In this document: positions 1-8,969 of the stretch, piece by piece
Position numbering within the stretch: the first letter of the stretch is position 1
Layout of the letters: the number at the start of each line of letters is the position of its first letter
Source of the DNA: Candidatus Niyogiibacteriota bacterium
Lineage (GTDB): Bacteria > Patescibacteriota > Minisyncoccia > HO2-45-28
DNA length: 32,747 nt
Reading direction: 5' to 3'
NCBI GenBank assembly: GCA_016181935.1
Contig: JACOYI010000012.1
Coordinates: forward strand, 1-32,747
Notes under the pieces: generated by a model
Told to the model about the DNA's origin: nothing
Seen by the model: the letters and a program-made list of their open reading frames with translations, nothing else
Databases searched by the model: none
Made by a program: the position numbers and the translations under genes

Positions 1-47
1 GCGACGCTTATCCTGACACACCAAGAAAAATACTTCCATCATCTGTA

Positions 48-70
48 GGCGGTCCCTCGGCCGCCTTTTT
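48..70 (+). terminator. Rho-independent terminator of a gene upstream of the window
   Basis: GGCGG-TCCCTCGG-CCGCC followed by TTTTT. Confidence 0.6.
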
Positions 71-993
71 CATTTCCCGAACACAACCGAAAGATTCCGT
101 GCGAGGGCGCGATAGGCGTCGTCACTTGTAGGATTCCCCAGAATCCGTCCCTCTTTTTCGTTGAGGAGCGTGTCGGCCCGCCCTTCTTTTTCACCAAGGA
201 TCGCGTCGATCATTGCAAGGTCGCCCGCATACATTGTTTCGAAGTTCACTTTTCCCGTTTTTTCCGCATAGGCGCGGTATGCCTCGAGCTGGGACTGGAT
301 CTCTCTTAAAATGATCAGCTGAATGGGATGGTTCGCGAGCGCGCGTTGCGCCTGCGGCGACCGTCCTTTTGTTTTCCAGAGGTGCGCCGCTTCGAGCAGA
401 GTCGACGTATCGCAGGTGACGACGACCTTCGCCAAATCCTTCAACGGTTTTTGTTTTTTCTCGTATTCGGAATAAAAATATTTAACTTCCGTGGTGCGAC
501 CACCATCAATATCTTCTTTGATCCTCTGAATTTTATCGAGCGAGCCGCGTTTGAGCGTGAAATCCACGGCGAGCGCCAGATACTCGGCGCCCGTTTCGGT
601 CTCGAACTCCACGATCGCATCCACGCCGTTCTTGATGTCGTCGTACTCGGACGCCATCGCCGTATGCGCATCGCGCCCAAACCATTCCGAGAGCTCCCCC
701 TCCTCCTGCAGCATCATCTCCATCACATAGGAAAGCTTCCGCGCCTCTTCCGCGTCCCCGCGCTCGCCTTCCGGTAGGCGCGCGAGTGATTCGCTGAACT
801 GCCGTTTGCGCAGTTCGACATAATCACGATCTTTCGCGACCGCATCCGGACCGTAATAATTCTCGAAGTCAGATTCGCGGATGCGCCCGCCGGCGGCTTC
901 GCGCGCACGTGCATATTCATACAGCTTATCGAGCTGTTGCCGCTCGACAGCGCGTTCCAAATTCTGTTCTTGTTCGAATCGCTCGAATGACAT
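70..993 (-). CDS. hypothetical protein, Glu/Lys/Arg-rich helical
   Basis: 307 aa ORF; no family recognised; longest consistent frame in the region. Confidence 0.75.
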   Translation of the reverse strand: MSFERFEQEQNLERAVERQQLDKLYEYARAREAAGGRIRESDFENYYGPDAVAKDRDYVELRKRQFSESLARLPEGERGDAEEARKLSYVMEMMLQEEGELSEWFGRDAHTAMASEYDDIKNGVDAIVEFETETGAEYLALAVDFTLKRGSLDKIQRIKEDIDGGRTTEVKYFYSEYEKKQKPLKDLAKVVVTCDTSTLLEAAHLWKTKGRSPQAQRALANHPIQLIILREIQSQLEAYRAYAEKTGKVNFETMYAGDLAMIDAILGEKEGRADTLLNEKEGRILGNPTSDDAYRALARNLSVVFGK

Positions 994-1015
994 ATTTCCA
1001 GCGTATCACATCCTA

Positions 1016-1043
1016 TTGACATTTTTTCCTGTTTTGGTATGTT
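1016..1043 (+). promoter_or_regulatory. putative sigma70 promoter for the cupin-like gene
   Basis: TTGACA, 16 bp, TATGTT. Confidence 0.5.
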
Positions 1044-1103
1044 CTGCGCTGGAAACAGCGGGCGCTGTTTCGCATTTTCACAACCAACGGAAAGGAGAGG
1101 GTC

Positions 1104-1595
1104 ATGGAGAAATTGATTGCCGCCGAATTTGAAACACTCGGCATCAAAGTTCTCGTGCGCAGAATGGACAACGGCGAGATTCGGTCTAGCTTCATGAAAG
1201 AAGGAGTCGGCTACATTCTCACCGAGATGCCGAAAGGGATCTGCGGCTGGCAAAACAGCCATTTCCACAAGAGCGTGAGGGAAACCTACGTGGTTCAACA
1301 GGGCTGGATCGCATCAGCCGAACTCATGCCGGACGGAGCGATGAAAATGACGGTGCATCGCGCAAACTCGGTCTTCACAACGCATCCCAACAAGCCCCAC
1401 AACATCTACATGTCGGCAGGAGCGGTCATTCACACGGTGAAGCACGGTGATGCGTCCGCGGAACTCTCGACTGGAAAAGCGGATTGGCATGCGAGTCCGG
1501 AGCTCGACAATCTCACCAAACATCTTTCCGAAAAAGACATTTTCTGGCGAACTGATGGTTTGGAAGAAGTGCCGGACTGGGCAAAATCGGTCTAG
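1104..1595 (+). CDS. cupin-like domain protein
   Basis: RBS GGAAAGGAG upstream; HFHKSVRETYVVQQG and HPNKPHNIYMSAGAVIHTVKHG resemble cupin motifs. Confidence 0.75.
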   Translation: MEKLIAAEFETLGIKVLVRRMDNGEIRSSFMKEGVGYILTEMPKGICGWQNSHFHKSVRETYVVQQGWIASAELMPDGAMKMTVHRANSVFTTHPNKPHNIYMSAGAVIHTVKHGDASAELSTGKADWHASPELDNLTKHLSEKDIFWRTDGLEEVPDWAKSV

Positions 1596-1620
1596 CCGCG
1601 ATCCGGCGGCAACACAAAAA

Positions 1621-1653
1621 GCGCTGCAATTCAATTGCAGCGCGCGTTTTTTT
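1621..1653. terminator. bidirectional terminator between convergent genes
   Basis: AAAAA-GCGCTGCAATTCAATTGCAGCGC-GCGTTTTTTT. Confidence 0.8.
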
Positions 1654-2203
1654 GAGAAATGATTTTTGCAATCGTTCCCGCTTCACCGATGCGGACAAAA
1701 GCGATGCCGTGGGCGCTTCCGTTGAATGGTTTCATCGCCGTGTCGCAGGAGAGGCCGTGCGGGAAATAGCCGAGCGTAACGTGCGGCCGCCAGAGTTCGC
1801 GCACGAGCGGATGGCCATAGGTTTGCACATTTCGCCGTTCGTTTGCGGAAAGAACGATTCCTTCGCGCTCGGCTTGCTGTGTTCCTGTCGGAACAAAATA
1901 GCGTGATAGGCCGAGCGCCCGTTCATGCGCGCGCATAAGGGCGGCGGATCGTTCAATGTCCCAGAAAAGAAATTTGCCGCCGAACGGCGCAATTTTCGTG
2001 AACGCGAGCGGGATAGGAAGCGCTCCGGCCAATTCAGTAAGAAGTTCGCGGACCGTTTTTTGCGGCACCCCGCGCAGTTTTGAGTGATACAGCGTCACAT
2101 GGGGGATGTGGTGTCCGGACGCGTTGAGAATCATCTCTTCGGCCGTGGACCGGTCCAACAACAAGACAAGGCCCAATTGGCCTGTATACGTGGATGGTTT
2201 CAT
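1631..2203 (-). CDS. 2H phosphoesterase / 2'-5' RNA ligase-like protein
   Basis: two H-x-T motifs (HVTLYH, HVTLGYF) in a 190 aa protein. Confidence 0.7.
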   Translation of the reverse strand: MKPSTYTGQLGLVLLLDRSTAEEMILNASGHHIPHVTLYHSKLRGVPQKTVRELLTELAGALPIPLAFTKIAPFGGKFLFWDIERSAALMRAHERALGLSRYFVPTGTQQAEREGIVLSANERRNVQTYGHPLVRELWRPHVTLGYFPHGLSCDTAMKPFNGSAHGIAFVRIGEAGTIAKIISQKNARCN

Positions 2204-2296
2204 TTGAAAACCCCTGTTTCAAAGTTTCTTAAAGTTCATCCATGAAAACTCCAATTTTAGGAAAGCATATTTTCAACTTTGTGTCAATAAGGCCGC

Positions 2297-2324
2297 TTGA
2301 CAAAAGCCTGCTTTTTGATACTCT
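2297..2324 (+). promoter_or_regulatory. putative sigma70 promoter
   Basis: TTGACA, 16 bp, TACTCT; the listed TTG ORF start at 2297 is the -35 box, so the real start is ATG 2339. Confidence 0.55.
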
Positions 2325-2338
2325 TTACCAATAAAATT

Positions 2339-3748
2339 ATGCGCGCGCGAACGTCCAAAGCTCTCATTGTCGTTATTCTTGCCGGAGTCATCGCTCCCAC
2401 GGCTCTTTTGCCTGTACTCCCCGCATTTGCCGCCCAACTTGCCCCGACCGTCACCACAGTTTCAGCAACGGATATCACGCTGAAACAAGCGATGCTCAAC
2501 GCGACGGTCAATCCGAACGAGGAGCAAACCGTCGCATGGTTCGAATACGGTCCATCCACATCGTTCGGCGTGGGAACCGAGATCCAGTTTGCCGGAAGCC
2601 AGTCCTATATCCAATCCCTGCGCGTGCGGCTCACGACGCTTGAGCCCGGCACGACCTATTATTTTCGCATCGTCGCTCAAAACAAATACGGCACGAGTTA
2701 CGGCAATACCATGAGTTTTACGACCGCCGGCGGTCAACCGAACACCAATCCGCCCGCTGGAAATTATACGCCGCCTGTATATTACCCCCCGCCTTCCTAT
2801 AATCCGCCGTCGTATTCCTATTCCGGCATGCCGGCTGTCACGACGCTCTCGGCCTCTGCGGTTTCCCAAACCTCTGCGGGACTGAACGGCACTGTGTACC
2901 CGTCGGGCTCCGCCACGAATGCGTGGTTCGAATGGGGGGCGACAAGTGCGCTCGGCAATTCCACGGCCGCCGTTTCCATTTCCAATACCGCCACCTATTC
3001 TTCGTATTCGCAAACGCTTGCGACGCTCTCTCCGAATACGGCCTACTATTATCGCGCGGTCGCGCAAAATGCGCAGGGAACGGTTCATGGACAGATCATT
3101 AGTTTTACAACGCACACGTCGGGAGCATCGGCGGGTACGGTCGCAACGAATTCCGGCGCGCCCCCGAGCGGTATTGGCGCGATCTTCAAAAGCACGAGCG
3201 CGCCCAAACCCGTCGATCCGGGCGCATTGAATCTTTCCTCGGCGCTCTCGCGCACCCAGCCGTGGCCGGGCGCGAAGATCGAATACACGGTCAATTACAC
3301 GAACACGGGCGTGGGAACTCTTTCCGCACTCAGCGCGACCGTCGAGCTTCCACCTGAAGTGCAATATATTTCTTCCGATATCGCGCTCCGCGAACAAAAC
3401 GGGAATGTCCTGACGTTCGATCTGCCGAGTTTGAAAGGCCGCAAGGACTCGAGTTTCGTCATCGCGGGCGTTGTCAAAGAATCGGCCGAAATCGGCTCAT
3501 CTCTTATTTTCAACGCCACAATGGATTACACCGACGCGCTTGCCAAGCGCCACTCCAAAGAAACATCGGTGAGCGCCGTCGTCATTGCCGCCAATAAAGC
3601 GCCAAGCTTGTTGGCGCTCGCTTTCGGCGGCGCTTCGGGCTCGGTTGCCCAGTGGCTTTTAATGGTAACGGCATTCCTTGCCGCGCTTGCCATCTACAAT
3701 GGCATCCGCCGCGCCATTTCCGGATTCAGCGACGAACGCAAAATTTAA
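2339..3748 (+). CDS. secreted/anchored surface protein with two FN3-like repeats, Pro/Tyr-rich linker, DUF11-like domain and C-terminal TM
   Basis: signal peptide MRARTSKALIVVILAGVIAPTALLPVLPAFAA; repeats ending TYYFRIVAQN..SFTT and AYYYRAVAQN..SFTT; C-terminal hydrophobic helix. Confidence 0.8.
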   Translation: MRARTSKALIVVILAGVIAPTALLPVLPAFAAQLAPTVTTVSATDITLKQAMLNATVNPNEEQTVAWFEYGPSTSFGVGTEIQFAGSQSYIQSLRVRLTTLEPGTTYYFRIVAQNKYGTSYGNTMSFTTAGGQPNTNPPAGNYTPPVYYPPPSYNPPSYSYSGMPAVTTLSASAVSQTSAGLNGTVYPSGSATNAWFEWGATSALGNSTAAVSISNTATYSSYSQTLATLSPNTAYYYRAVAQNAQGTVHGQIISFTTHTSGASAGTVATNSGAPPSGIGAIFKSTSAPKPVDPGALNLSSALSRTQPWPGAKIEYTVNYTNTGVGTLSALSATVELPPEVQYISSDIALREQNGNVLTFDLPSLKGRKDSSFVIAGVVKESAEIGSSLIFNATMDYTDALAKRHSKETSVSAVVIAANKAPSLLALAFGGASGSVAQWLLMVTAFLAALAIYNGIRRAISGFSDERKI

Positions 3749-3774
3749 CTTTCCGCTTGCAAAGAATCAAACCC

Positions 3775-3841
3775 AAAGGTAGTCCCAAGGGTAATCCTTT
3801 TCTGATTCCTAAGGGTTACCCTTAGAAAAGGACTACCCTTT
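3775..3841. repeat. AGGGTAGTCC-family inverted repeat, copy A
   Basis: AAGGGTAATCCTTTTCT ... AGAAAAGGACTACCCTT with outer AAAGGTAGTCC. Confidence 0.75.
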
Positions 3842-3921
3842 GTGCATTGGATACGGGTTGATTTTTCCACCCCATTCACCTAGCGTTGGGGATAGATAGA
3901 CACTTGATAACGGAGCGCTTT

Positions 3922-5289
3922 ATGGTCCTCCTTGCGAAAGCAGCCCTTTCTGAAGAATGGATCGGGCGCGCAAAAAAGGTTCTCGCGACCACAACAATCC
4001 ATTCAACATTCGTTCCCGTCAGGGGAGAGGGCGTTTACCTGTGGGACGCGGATGGACGACGGGTTATGGATTTTACTTCGCTCGTCGGTGTTTGCAATTT
4101 GGGTCATGGTTCTTACGTGCAGCACATTCGCGATGCTGTCCGCGCACATGAGGACAAAACCGGACTTTCCCACACCATGACCCACGATTGGGTCAATCGG
4201 TGGGCTGTCGAATTGGCGGAAAAGCTCATCGCCATCGCGCCGGGCGACTACCCGAAAAAAGTTTTCTTTTCGAATTCCGGCACCGAAGCAAACGAGGCGG
4301 CTCTAAAGTTGTTGCTCTCGGCGCGTCCCGAACAAACCCGGTTCCTCGTCTTTCCCTATGCATTTCACGGACGCACGTTCGGCTCCAATGCTTTGATGGG
4401 CGGACGCACGATTCGTACGCGTTTTTTCCCGCGGCCCATTACTGCGCAAGCTATCCCGTTTCCGCGCGAAAAACAAAGAAATACGGGAAACGGCGTATCG
4501 CAAATGGAACGCTGGACGCCGGAACATTATATGGAATTGGTGGAAGAAATCGTAGAGCCGTTCCACGAAGAAGTGAATGCGCTCTTCATCGAGCCCGAAC
4601 AGGGCGAAGGCGGCATGAATCCGTCCGAACTTGAATTTTTGCTGCCGCTTGCCTATTACTGCAAAGAGCGCGACATCAAAATCGTGGACGATGAAATACA
4701 GACCGGTATCGGACGCGCTGGAAAAATGCTCGCATGCGAATATTTCCCAGGATTCATACCCGACATTGTAACGCTCGCCAAAAGCATCTGCGCCGGTACC
4801 CACGTGCTCGGAGTTACGATCTTTGACGCGCGGCTTGATTTCACGGAACTCGGACGCCATTCAAATACCTTTGGCGGAAATAGCTCGGCATGCCGAGCCG
4901 CGTTTGAAACCATCAAAAGCGTGGAAGAAATTTTGGATCGCATGAAGGGCGTAATCCATTCGCCCATCACGCATCTTCGCAAACGATTGAATGACGCCAC
5001 AAAAGCGATCAATCACAAATGCGCGGCAAAACATTATGCCATGCGCCTCGCCAATCTTCGTGGCCTCGGATGGATGCTGGGTCTCGATGTCTTCATCAGC
5101 GATCGGAACGGTTCTGACGTCCCAGACCCGCACCTTCGTGACCAGATCGTCGCCTGCGCCGAACAAAACGGCCTCCTGCTTCTCGGTTGCGGAAAATCCG
5201 CCATCCGCTTCATGCCGCCCATCGTCATCACGAACGACGAGATCGATGAGGCGATGCACATTTTCGAGAATCTTCCCGTCTGGGATTAG
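3922..5289 (+). CDS. class III PLP-dependent aminotransferase (GABA/ornithine aminotransferase or archaeal-type racemase family)
   Basis: FFSNSGTEANEAALKL, FHGRTFG, DDEIQTGIGRAGKM, DIVTLAKSI (Schiff-base Lys), HSNTFGGN; ATG with GGAG upstream preferred over TTG 3886. Confidence 0.88.
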   Translation: MVLLAKAALSEEWIGRAKKVLATTTIHSTFVPVRGEGVYLWDADGRRVMDFTSLVGVCNLGHGSYVQHIRDAVRAHEDKTGLSHTMTHDWVNRWAVELAEKLIAIAPGDYPKKVFFSNSGTEANEAALKLLLSARPEQTRFLVFPYAFHGRTFGSNALMGGRTIRTRFFPRPITAQAIPFPREKQRNTGNGVSQMERWTPEHYMELVEEIVEPFHEEVNALFIEPEQGEGGMNPSELEFLLPLAYYCKERDIKIVDDEIQTGIGRAGKMLACEYFPGFIPDIVTLAKSICAGTHVLGVTIFDARLDFTELGRHSNTFGGNSSACRAAFETIKSVEEILDRMKGVIHSPITHLRKRLNDATKAINHKCAAKHYAMRLANLRGLGWMLGLDVFISDRNGSDVPDPHLRDQIVACAEQNGLLLLGCGKSAIRFMPPIVITNDEIDEAMHIFENLPVWD

Positions 5290-5296
5290 TACACTT

Positions 5297-5348
5297 CCCG
5301 TCCGCCTTTTGGCGCGGCCAGCCTCGCGTCTAGGCGGGCGGGGTTTTT
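5297..5348 (+). terminator. Rho-independent terminator
   Basis: CCCGTCCGCC ... GGCGGGCGGG-GTTTTT. Confidence 0.65.
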
Positions 5349-5473
5349 CTTGCGCGAATATAGAAATTCGGGAAGTCCGACTTCCCGAATTTTTTCGATT
5401 TCTCCTTGTCGGATTTCAAAATCTCTGCTAACCTATCCCTTGGGTTTTGTTCGTTTCCAACCATGCGAGGATC

Positions 5474-6487
5474 ATGCAGCCGATCACAACCGCTTTCCCG
5501 TTGTCCAACCGCATCCTGCTCCAAGCGCTCGTGATGAAAGCGCTCCGAGAAGCCCTGGAAGAACGCGGCTTTGTCGAAACGTTTTATCAGGAAGTCACGG
5601 AAGTCACCGGAAGCTGCGAAACGATCGCGAACATTTTTATTCTCGCCGAAAAAAACCTGATGCCGCTCCGCCAAACCGCACAGCTTCTTATGGAAGAACT
5701 GCTGGTATCCTCAAATCTTCCGCGCATGTTCACATCCGGACGCTCATTCCGGCGGGAAGTTGCAACCGACGGCCGGCATCTTTCCGAATTCGAACTTTTT
5801 GAATGGGAAGCGCTCGACATCGATCTCCAAAAGCTCGTCGAGTATAATGCGGAGATCGTTGAACACGTCATCGTCCGCGTCCTGAGAAGCAATCTGCTGG
5901 AGCGGGAACGGCATCGCGCGCTGTATCATTGGTTTGGCAAATGGAAAGAAAATGCGCAGGACCATGTGATTTCGTACTCCAATGCCATCCAATTTCTCCG
6001 CGATATCGCCTTTACGGTCATCGTAGAAACAGAGAGCGGCCAAAAATTCGAGCGTCCTATTGAATACGGCGACGATCTCAATTCGAAAGCGGAACGGGCG
6101 CTCACCCAACACTTCGGCATTTTGCAGGTCACGCATTATCCGGAACCCATCAAGTTCTTCAACATGGAACGGAGCCGCGACTTCGAAAATGAGGGGTGTG
6201 TCGAATGCGTTGACCTTCTTCTGCCCTACGCCGGAGAAACGATCGGCGGATCCGCGCGAGAATACGACTATGCGATCCTTTCCGAAAAACTCCGCAACTC
6301 GCTCATGCTCAAGCATCTTCTCGACCTGAATCGGCAGCATGGCGGAACCGATGAAGAAGTGGTCCGGGCATTTGATTCGTATCTCAACCTTTTCAAACAC
6401 AATCCCTATCCGCGCGCGGGCGCCGGCTTGGGCTTGGGACGCCTGTTCCAGTTCTTGATCGCGTCCCCGTCCATCATCCCGTTCTAA
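5474..6487 (+). CDS. class II aaRS-like protein: stand-alone AsnRS/AspRS catalytic domain (archaeal asparagine-synthetase-like)
   Basis: motif 2 FRREVATDGRHLSEFELFEWE; YPEPIKFFNMERS; GETIGGSAREYDY; motif 3 GAGLGLGRL; no N-terminal OB anticodon domain. Confidence 0.8.
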   Translation: MQPITTAFPLSNRILLQALVMKALREALEERGFVETFYQEVTEVTGSCETIANIFILAEKNLMPLRQTAQLLMEELLVSSNLPRMFTSGRSFRREVATDGRHLSEFELFEWEALDIDLQKLVEYNAEIVEHVIVRVLRSNLLERERHRALYHWFGKWKENAQDHVISYSNAIQFLRDIAFTVIVETESGQKFERPIEYGDDLNSKAERALTQHFGILQVTHYPEPIKFFNMERSRDFENEGCVECVDLLLPYAGETIGGSAREYDYAILSEKLRNSLMLKHLLDLNRQHGGTDEEVVRAFDSYLNLFKHNPYPRAGAGLGLGRLFQFLIASPSIIPF

Positions 6488-6492
6488 ATCGC

Positions 6493-6530
6493 TCATCCGT
6501 CACCTCTAGAGGTGACGGATGATTTTTCTT
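6493..6530 (+). terminator. terminator, 30-nt perfect palindrome
   Basis: TCATCCGTCACCTCTAGAGGTGACGGATGA then TTTTTCTTTT. Confidence 0.75.
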
Positions 6531-6543
6531 TTATGATACGATT

Positions 6544-6605
6544 AAGGGTAGTCCCTAAGGGTAGTCCTTTTCTGATTCCTAAGGACTACCCTTGAAAAGG
6601 ATTCC
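6544..6605. repeat. AGGGTAGTCC-family inverted repeat, copy B
   Basis: AAGGGTAGTCCCTAAGGGTAGTCCTTTTCTGATTCCTAAGGACTACCCTTGAAAAGG; shares CCTTTTCTGATTCCTAAGG with copy A. Confidence 0.75.
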
Positions 6606-6607
6606 TT

Positions 6608-7147
6608 ATGCCCAACGGGCGATTTCATTCCAAAACCGGAAAATATCTAAAAGACGCGGTTTACGGCGCCAATGACGGCATCGTCACCACATTCGCCGTC
6701 GTTGCGGGCGTCGCGGGCGCGGCACTTTCTCCCGTTACCATCATCATCCTCGGCGTCGCAAATCTGTTCGCGGACGGATTTTCCATGGCCGCCTCGAATT
6801 TTTTGGCCTCGCGCTCCGAACGCGATTTTTACACAAAACAAAACGCCTCCCGCGCATGGGAGGCCGCCAACCCAGAGCCCCTCAAAAGCGCCGCCATTAC
6901 ATTGATCGCTTTCGTGGGCGCCGGATTTTTACCCATACTCCCGTATGTCGGAATACCCGCGAACGGCGCTTCGTTCCGATGGTCTATTGCTTTAGCGGGC
7001 ATTTCCTTTTTTGTCGTCGGCGCCCTACGAACACTTTTTACCGCCAAATCGTGGTTGTGGTCAGGGATGGAAATGCTCGTGGTGGGCGGACTCGCCTCCG
7101 GCATCGCCTATATCACGGGCTACGTCGTGCGCATGCTTGTCGGCTGA
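6608..7147 (+). CDS. VIT1/CCC1-family transporter
   Basis: KDAVYGANDGIVTTFAVVAGVAGA and NLFADGFSMAASNFLASRSE are characteristic. Confidence 0.85.
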   Translation: MPNGRFHSKTGKYLKDAVYGANDGIVTTFAVVAGVAGAALSPVTIIILGVANLFADGFSMAASNFLASRSERDFYTKQNASRAWEAANPEPLKSAAITLIAFVGAGFLPILPYVGIPANGASFRWSIALAGISFFVVGALRTLFTAKSWLWSGMEMLVVGGLASGIAYITGYVVRMLVG

Positions 7148-8212
7148 ATCCTGAAAATTGAAATCTTCGAGCGTCACATTTTTTGTAAACGTCTTGCCGA
7201 ACCGCATCACTTCGAATTCAAGCGTATCTCCAATGGTTTTCGACGCGATGATATCCTCAAGCGTCTCTTCTTCCGTGATTTTTTTCTTATCGCAGGACAA
7301 AATCACGTCGTACTCCTGAAGATCCGCTTTTTCGGCGGCGCTCCCGGGGATCACCGCCGCGTCGAACGGCGCGCCTTCATTGATGATGAGAGCGCCGTAA
7401 TCAAGCGGCACGTTGAACCGTTCTTTGACCGCCGGACTTAACAGCATATATCGGATGCCCAGAAACGGCCGCCGGATGCGGCCGTATTCTTTGATCTCTT
7501 TTAGATCCTGCGCGGCGCGATCAATGGGGATCGCGAATCCGATATTTTGCGCGCCGAACACCACCGCCGTATTGATGGCAACCGCCTCGCCCTCCAAATT
7601 GACCAGCGGCCCGCCGGAATTGCCCGGATTGATGGCGGCATCGGTCTGAATGAGGCCGCGCAAACGCTCCCCGCGCCCCGACATGTCGGTCATCGCGGTG
7701 ATGAGCCGCGACAAGCCGGACACGACGCCGACCGAGATCGTATTTTGAAATTCGCCGAGCGCATTGCCGATGGCGACTACGGTCTCGCCCAGCTCGATCC
7801 CTTGCGCGGTTCCCAATTTTATCGCTGGTAAATTTTTCGCGTCTATTTTCAGGATCGCGACATCGCTGATGGGATCCACAGCCAGCACTTTTGTTTCGTG
7901 CCGTTTGCCGTCCGTCGTGATGACCGTGTACACCGATTGCCGGTCCGCGATCACGTGCTTGTTCGTCAAAATGATGCCCGCGCTGTCCACAATGAATCCG
8001 GAGCCGCCGCCGACTTTTACGCGCCCTGATTCGTCGCGCGGCGCTTCGCGCAAGCGCTCCCGCACGATCGCCTGCTCTTCGGGACGCAAATGATAAAACT
8101 CATGCGGCAAGTGTGAGGCGATCTCCTCCATATCCTTTGCCACCGCAATACTCACCACCGCCGGCAACGCCGCCTTCACTGCTTTTTTAATTTGTTGTTG
8201 ATAGTCCGCCAT
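7061..8212 (-). CDS. HtrA/Deg-like trypsin-family serine protease with PDZ domain
   Basis: ILTNKHVI (His), DPISDVAILKI (Asp), NPGNSGGPLVN (Ser), C-terminal PDZ-like region; start MADYQQQ because the longer ORF runs into tRNA-Arg. Confidence 0.88.
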   Translation of the reverse strand: MADYQQQIKKAVKAALPAVVSIAVAKDMEEIASHLPHEFYHLRPEEQAIVRERLREAPRDESGRVKVGGGSGFIVDSAGIILTNKHVIADRQSVYTVITTDGKRHETKVLAVDPISDVAILKIDAKNLPAIKLGTAQGIELGETVVAIGNALGEFQNTISVGVVSGLSRLITAMTDMSGRGERLRGLIQTDAAINPGNSGGPLVNLEGEAVAINTAVVFGAQNIGFAIPIDRAAQDLKEIKEYGRIRRPFLGIRYMLLSPAVKERFNVPLDYGALIINEGAPFDAAVIPGSAAEKADLQEYDVILSCDKKKITEEETLEDIIASKTIGDTLEFEVMRFGKTFTKNVTLEDFNFQDSADKHAHDVARDIGDAGGESAHHEHFHP

Positions 8213-8236
8213 AATAGTAATAGTATATCCTACACT

Positions 8237-8308
8237 GTCCCCGTAGTTCAACGGATAGAACAGGGGCGTCCTAAGCTCCTGATGGAGGTTCGATTCCTCC
8301 CGGGGACA
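8237..8308 (+). tRNA. tRNA-Arg (anticodon CCT)
   Basis: acceptor GTCCCCG/CGGGGAC, anticodon loop GTCCTAA, T-arm GGAGG-TTCGATT-CCTCC. Confidence 0.93.
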
Positions 8309-8376
8309 CAAACTGTCATTCGACTCAGCGTGGGGCGCTGGTATAATTGAATCGGACCTCTTTAAGGAGATATATC

Positions 8377-8826
8377 ATGCGAACATTTGCGATGTTCGTT
8401 GCAATTTTTATGGTATCGGCCTGCTCCGCATTATGGCAATCGATGCCGAAACTGGAGCCGCCGGCGATAGGTGAAACCGTGGAACTTCACGGTTATGCCT
8501 ACGGTGACGTCAACAACCAAGGCGATGCCGAACACCCGCTATCCATAAGCAACGGTAAAGTGACATTCGCGTACGGCGACTTGTGCGAACTGGAGCCGGT
8601 ATATCATGACAAAAAAACTCAACGCGATTACCCCGTTCATCATTTTGTGATGGTCGTCGCGTTTGGCAATGGCACGGTTTTACTTCGGTATTCCGGCGAT
8701 CATCCGGATCCAAATACCGAAAGCCGGAACTGCTTTGATGGCGTCCTTTTCGATGTTTCGCGCGACACATTTGACGAAATGCGCTACCGCCACATCGAGT
8801 TTTTGAAAAAAGCAGGAGAACAATAA
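8377..8826 (+). CDS. hypothetical lipoprotein
   Basis: MRTFAMFVAIFMVSAC lipobox; AAGGAG RBS; TATAAT at 8342. Confidence 0.8.
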   Translation: MRTFAMFVAIFMVSACSALWQSMPKLEPPAIGETVELHGYAYGDVNNQGDAEHPLSISNGKVTFAYGDLCELEPVYHDKKTQRDYPVHHFVMVVAFGNGTVLLRYSGDHPDPNTESRNCFDGVLFDVSRDTFDEMRYRHIEFLKKAGEQ

Positions 8827-8828
8827 AT

Positions 8829-8859
8829 ATCCCGCCTGTAGCGGGATTCTTTTTATTTT
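8829..8859 (+). terminator. Rho-independent terminator
   Basis: ATCCCGC-CTGTA-GCGGGAT-TCTTTTTATTTT. Confidence 0.8.
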
Positions 8860-8898
8860 CGCAAAAATCCTCTATACTTGAACCGCGCAAGTTAAAAT

Positions 8899-8969
8899 GG
8901 GCCTATGGTCTAGTGGCATGACACGTCCATGGCATGGACGGGATGGGAGTTCGATTCTCCCTAGGTCCA
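8899..8969 (+). tRNA. tRNA-Ala (anticodon GGC)
   Basis: acceptor GGGCCTA/TAGGTCC, anticodon stem CGTCC/GGACG with loop ATGGCAT, T-loop TTCGATT. Confidence 0.88.

Noticed and set aside
2462-3397. 311 aa minus-strand ORF
   Set aside because: Arg-rich shadow of the FN3/DUF11 gene, which has a signal peptide, promoter and clear repeats.
8213-8311. N-terminal extension MCPREESNLHQELRTPLFYPLNYGD of the protease ORF
   Set aside because: It is the antisense translation of tRNA-Arg; the start was moved to 8212.
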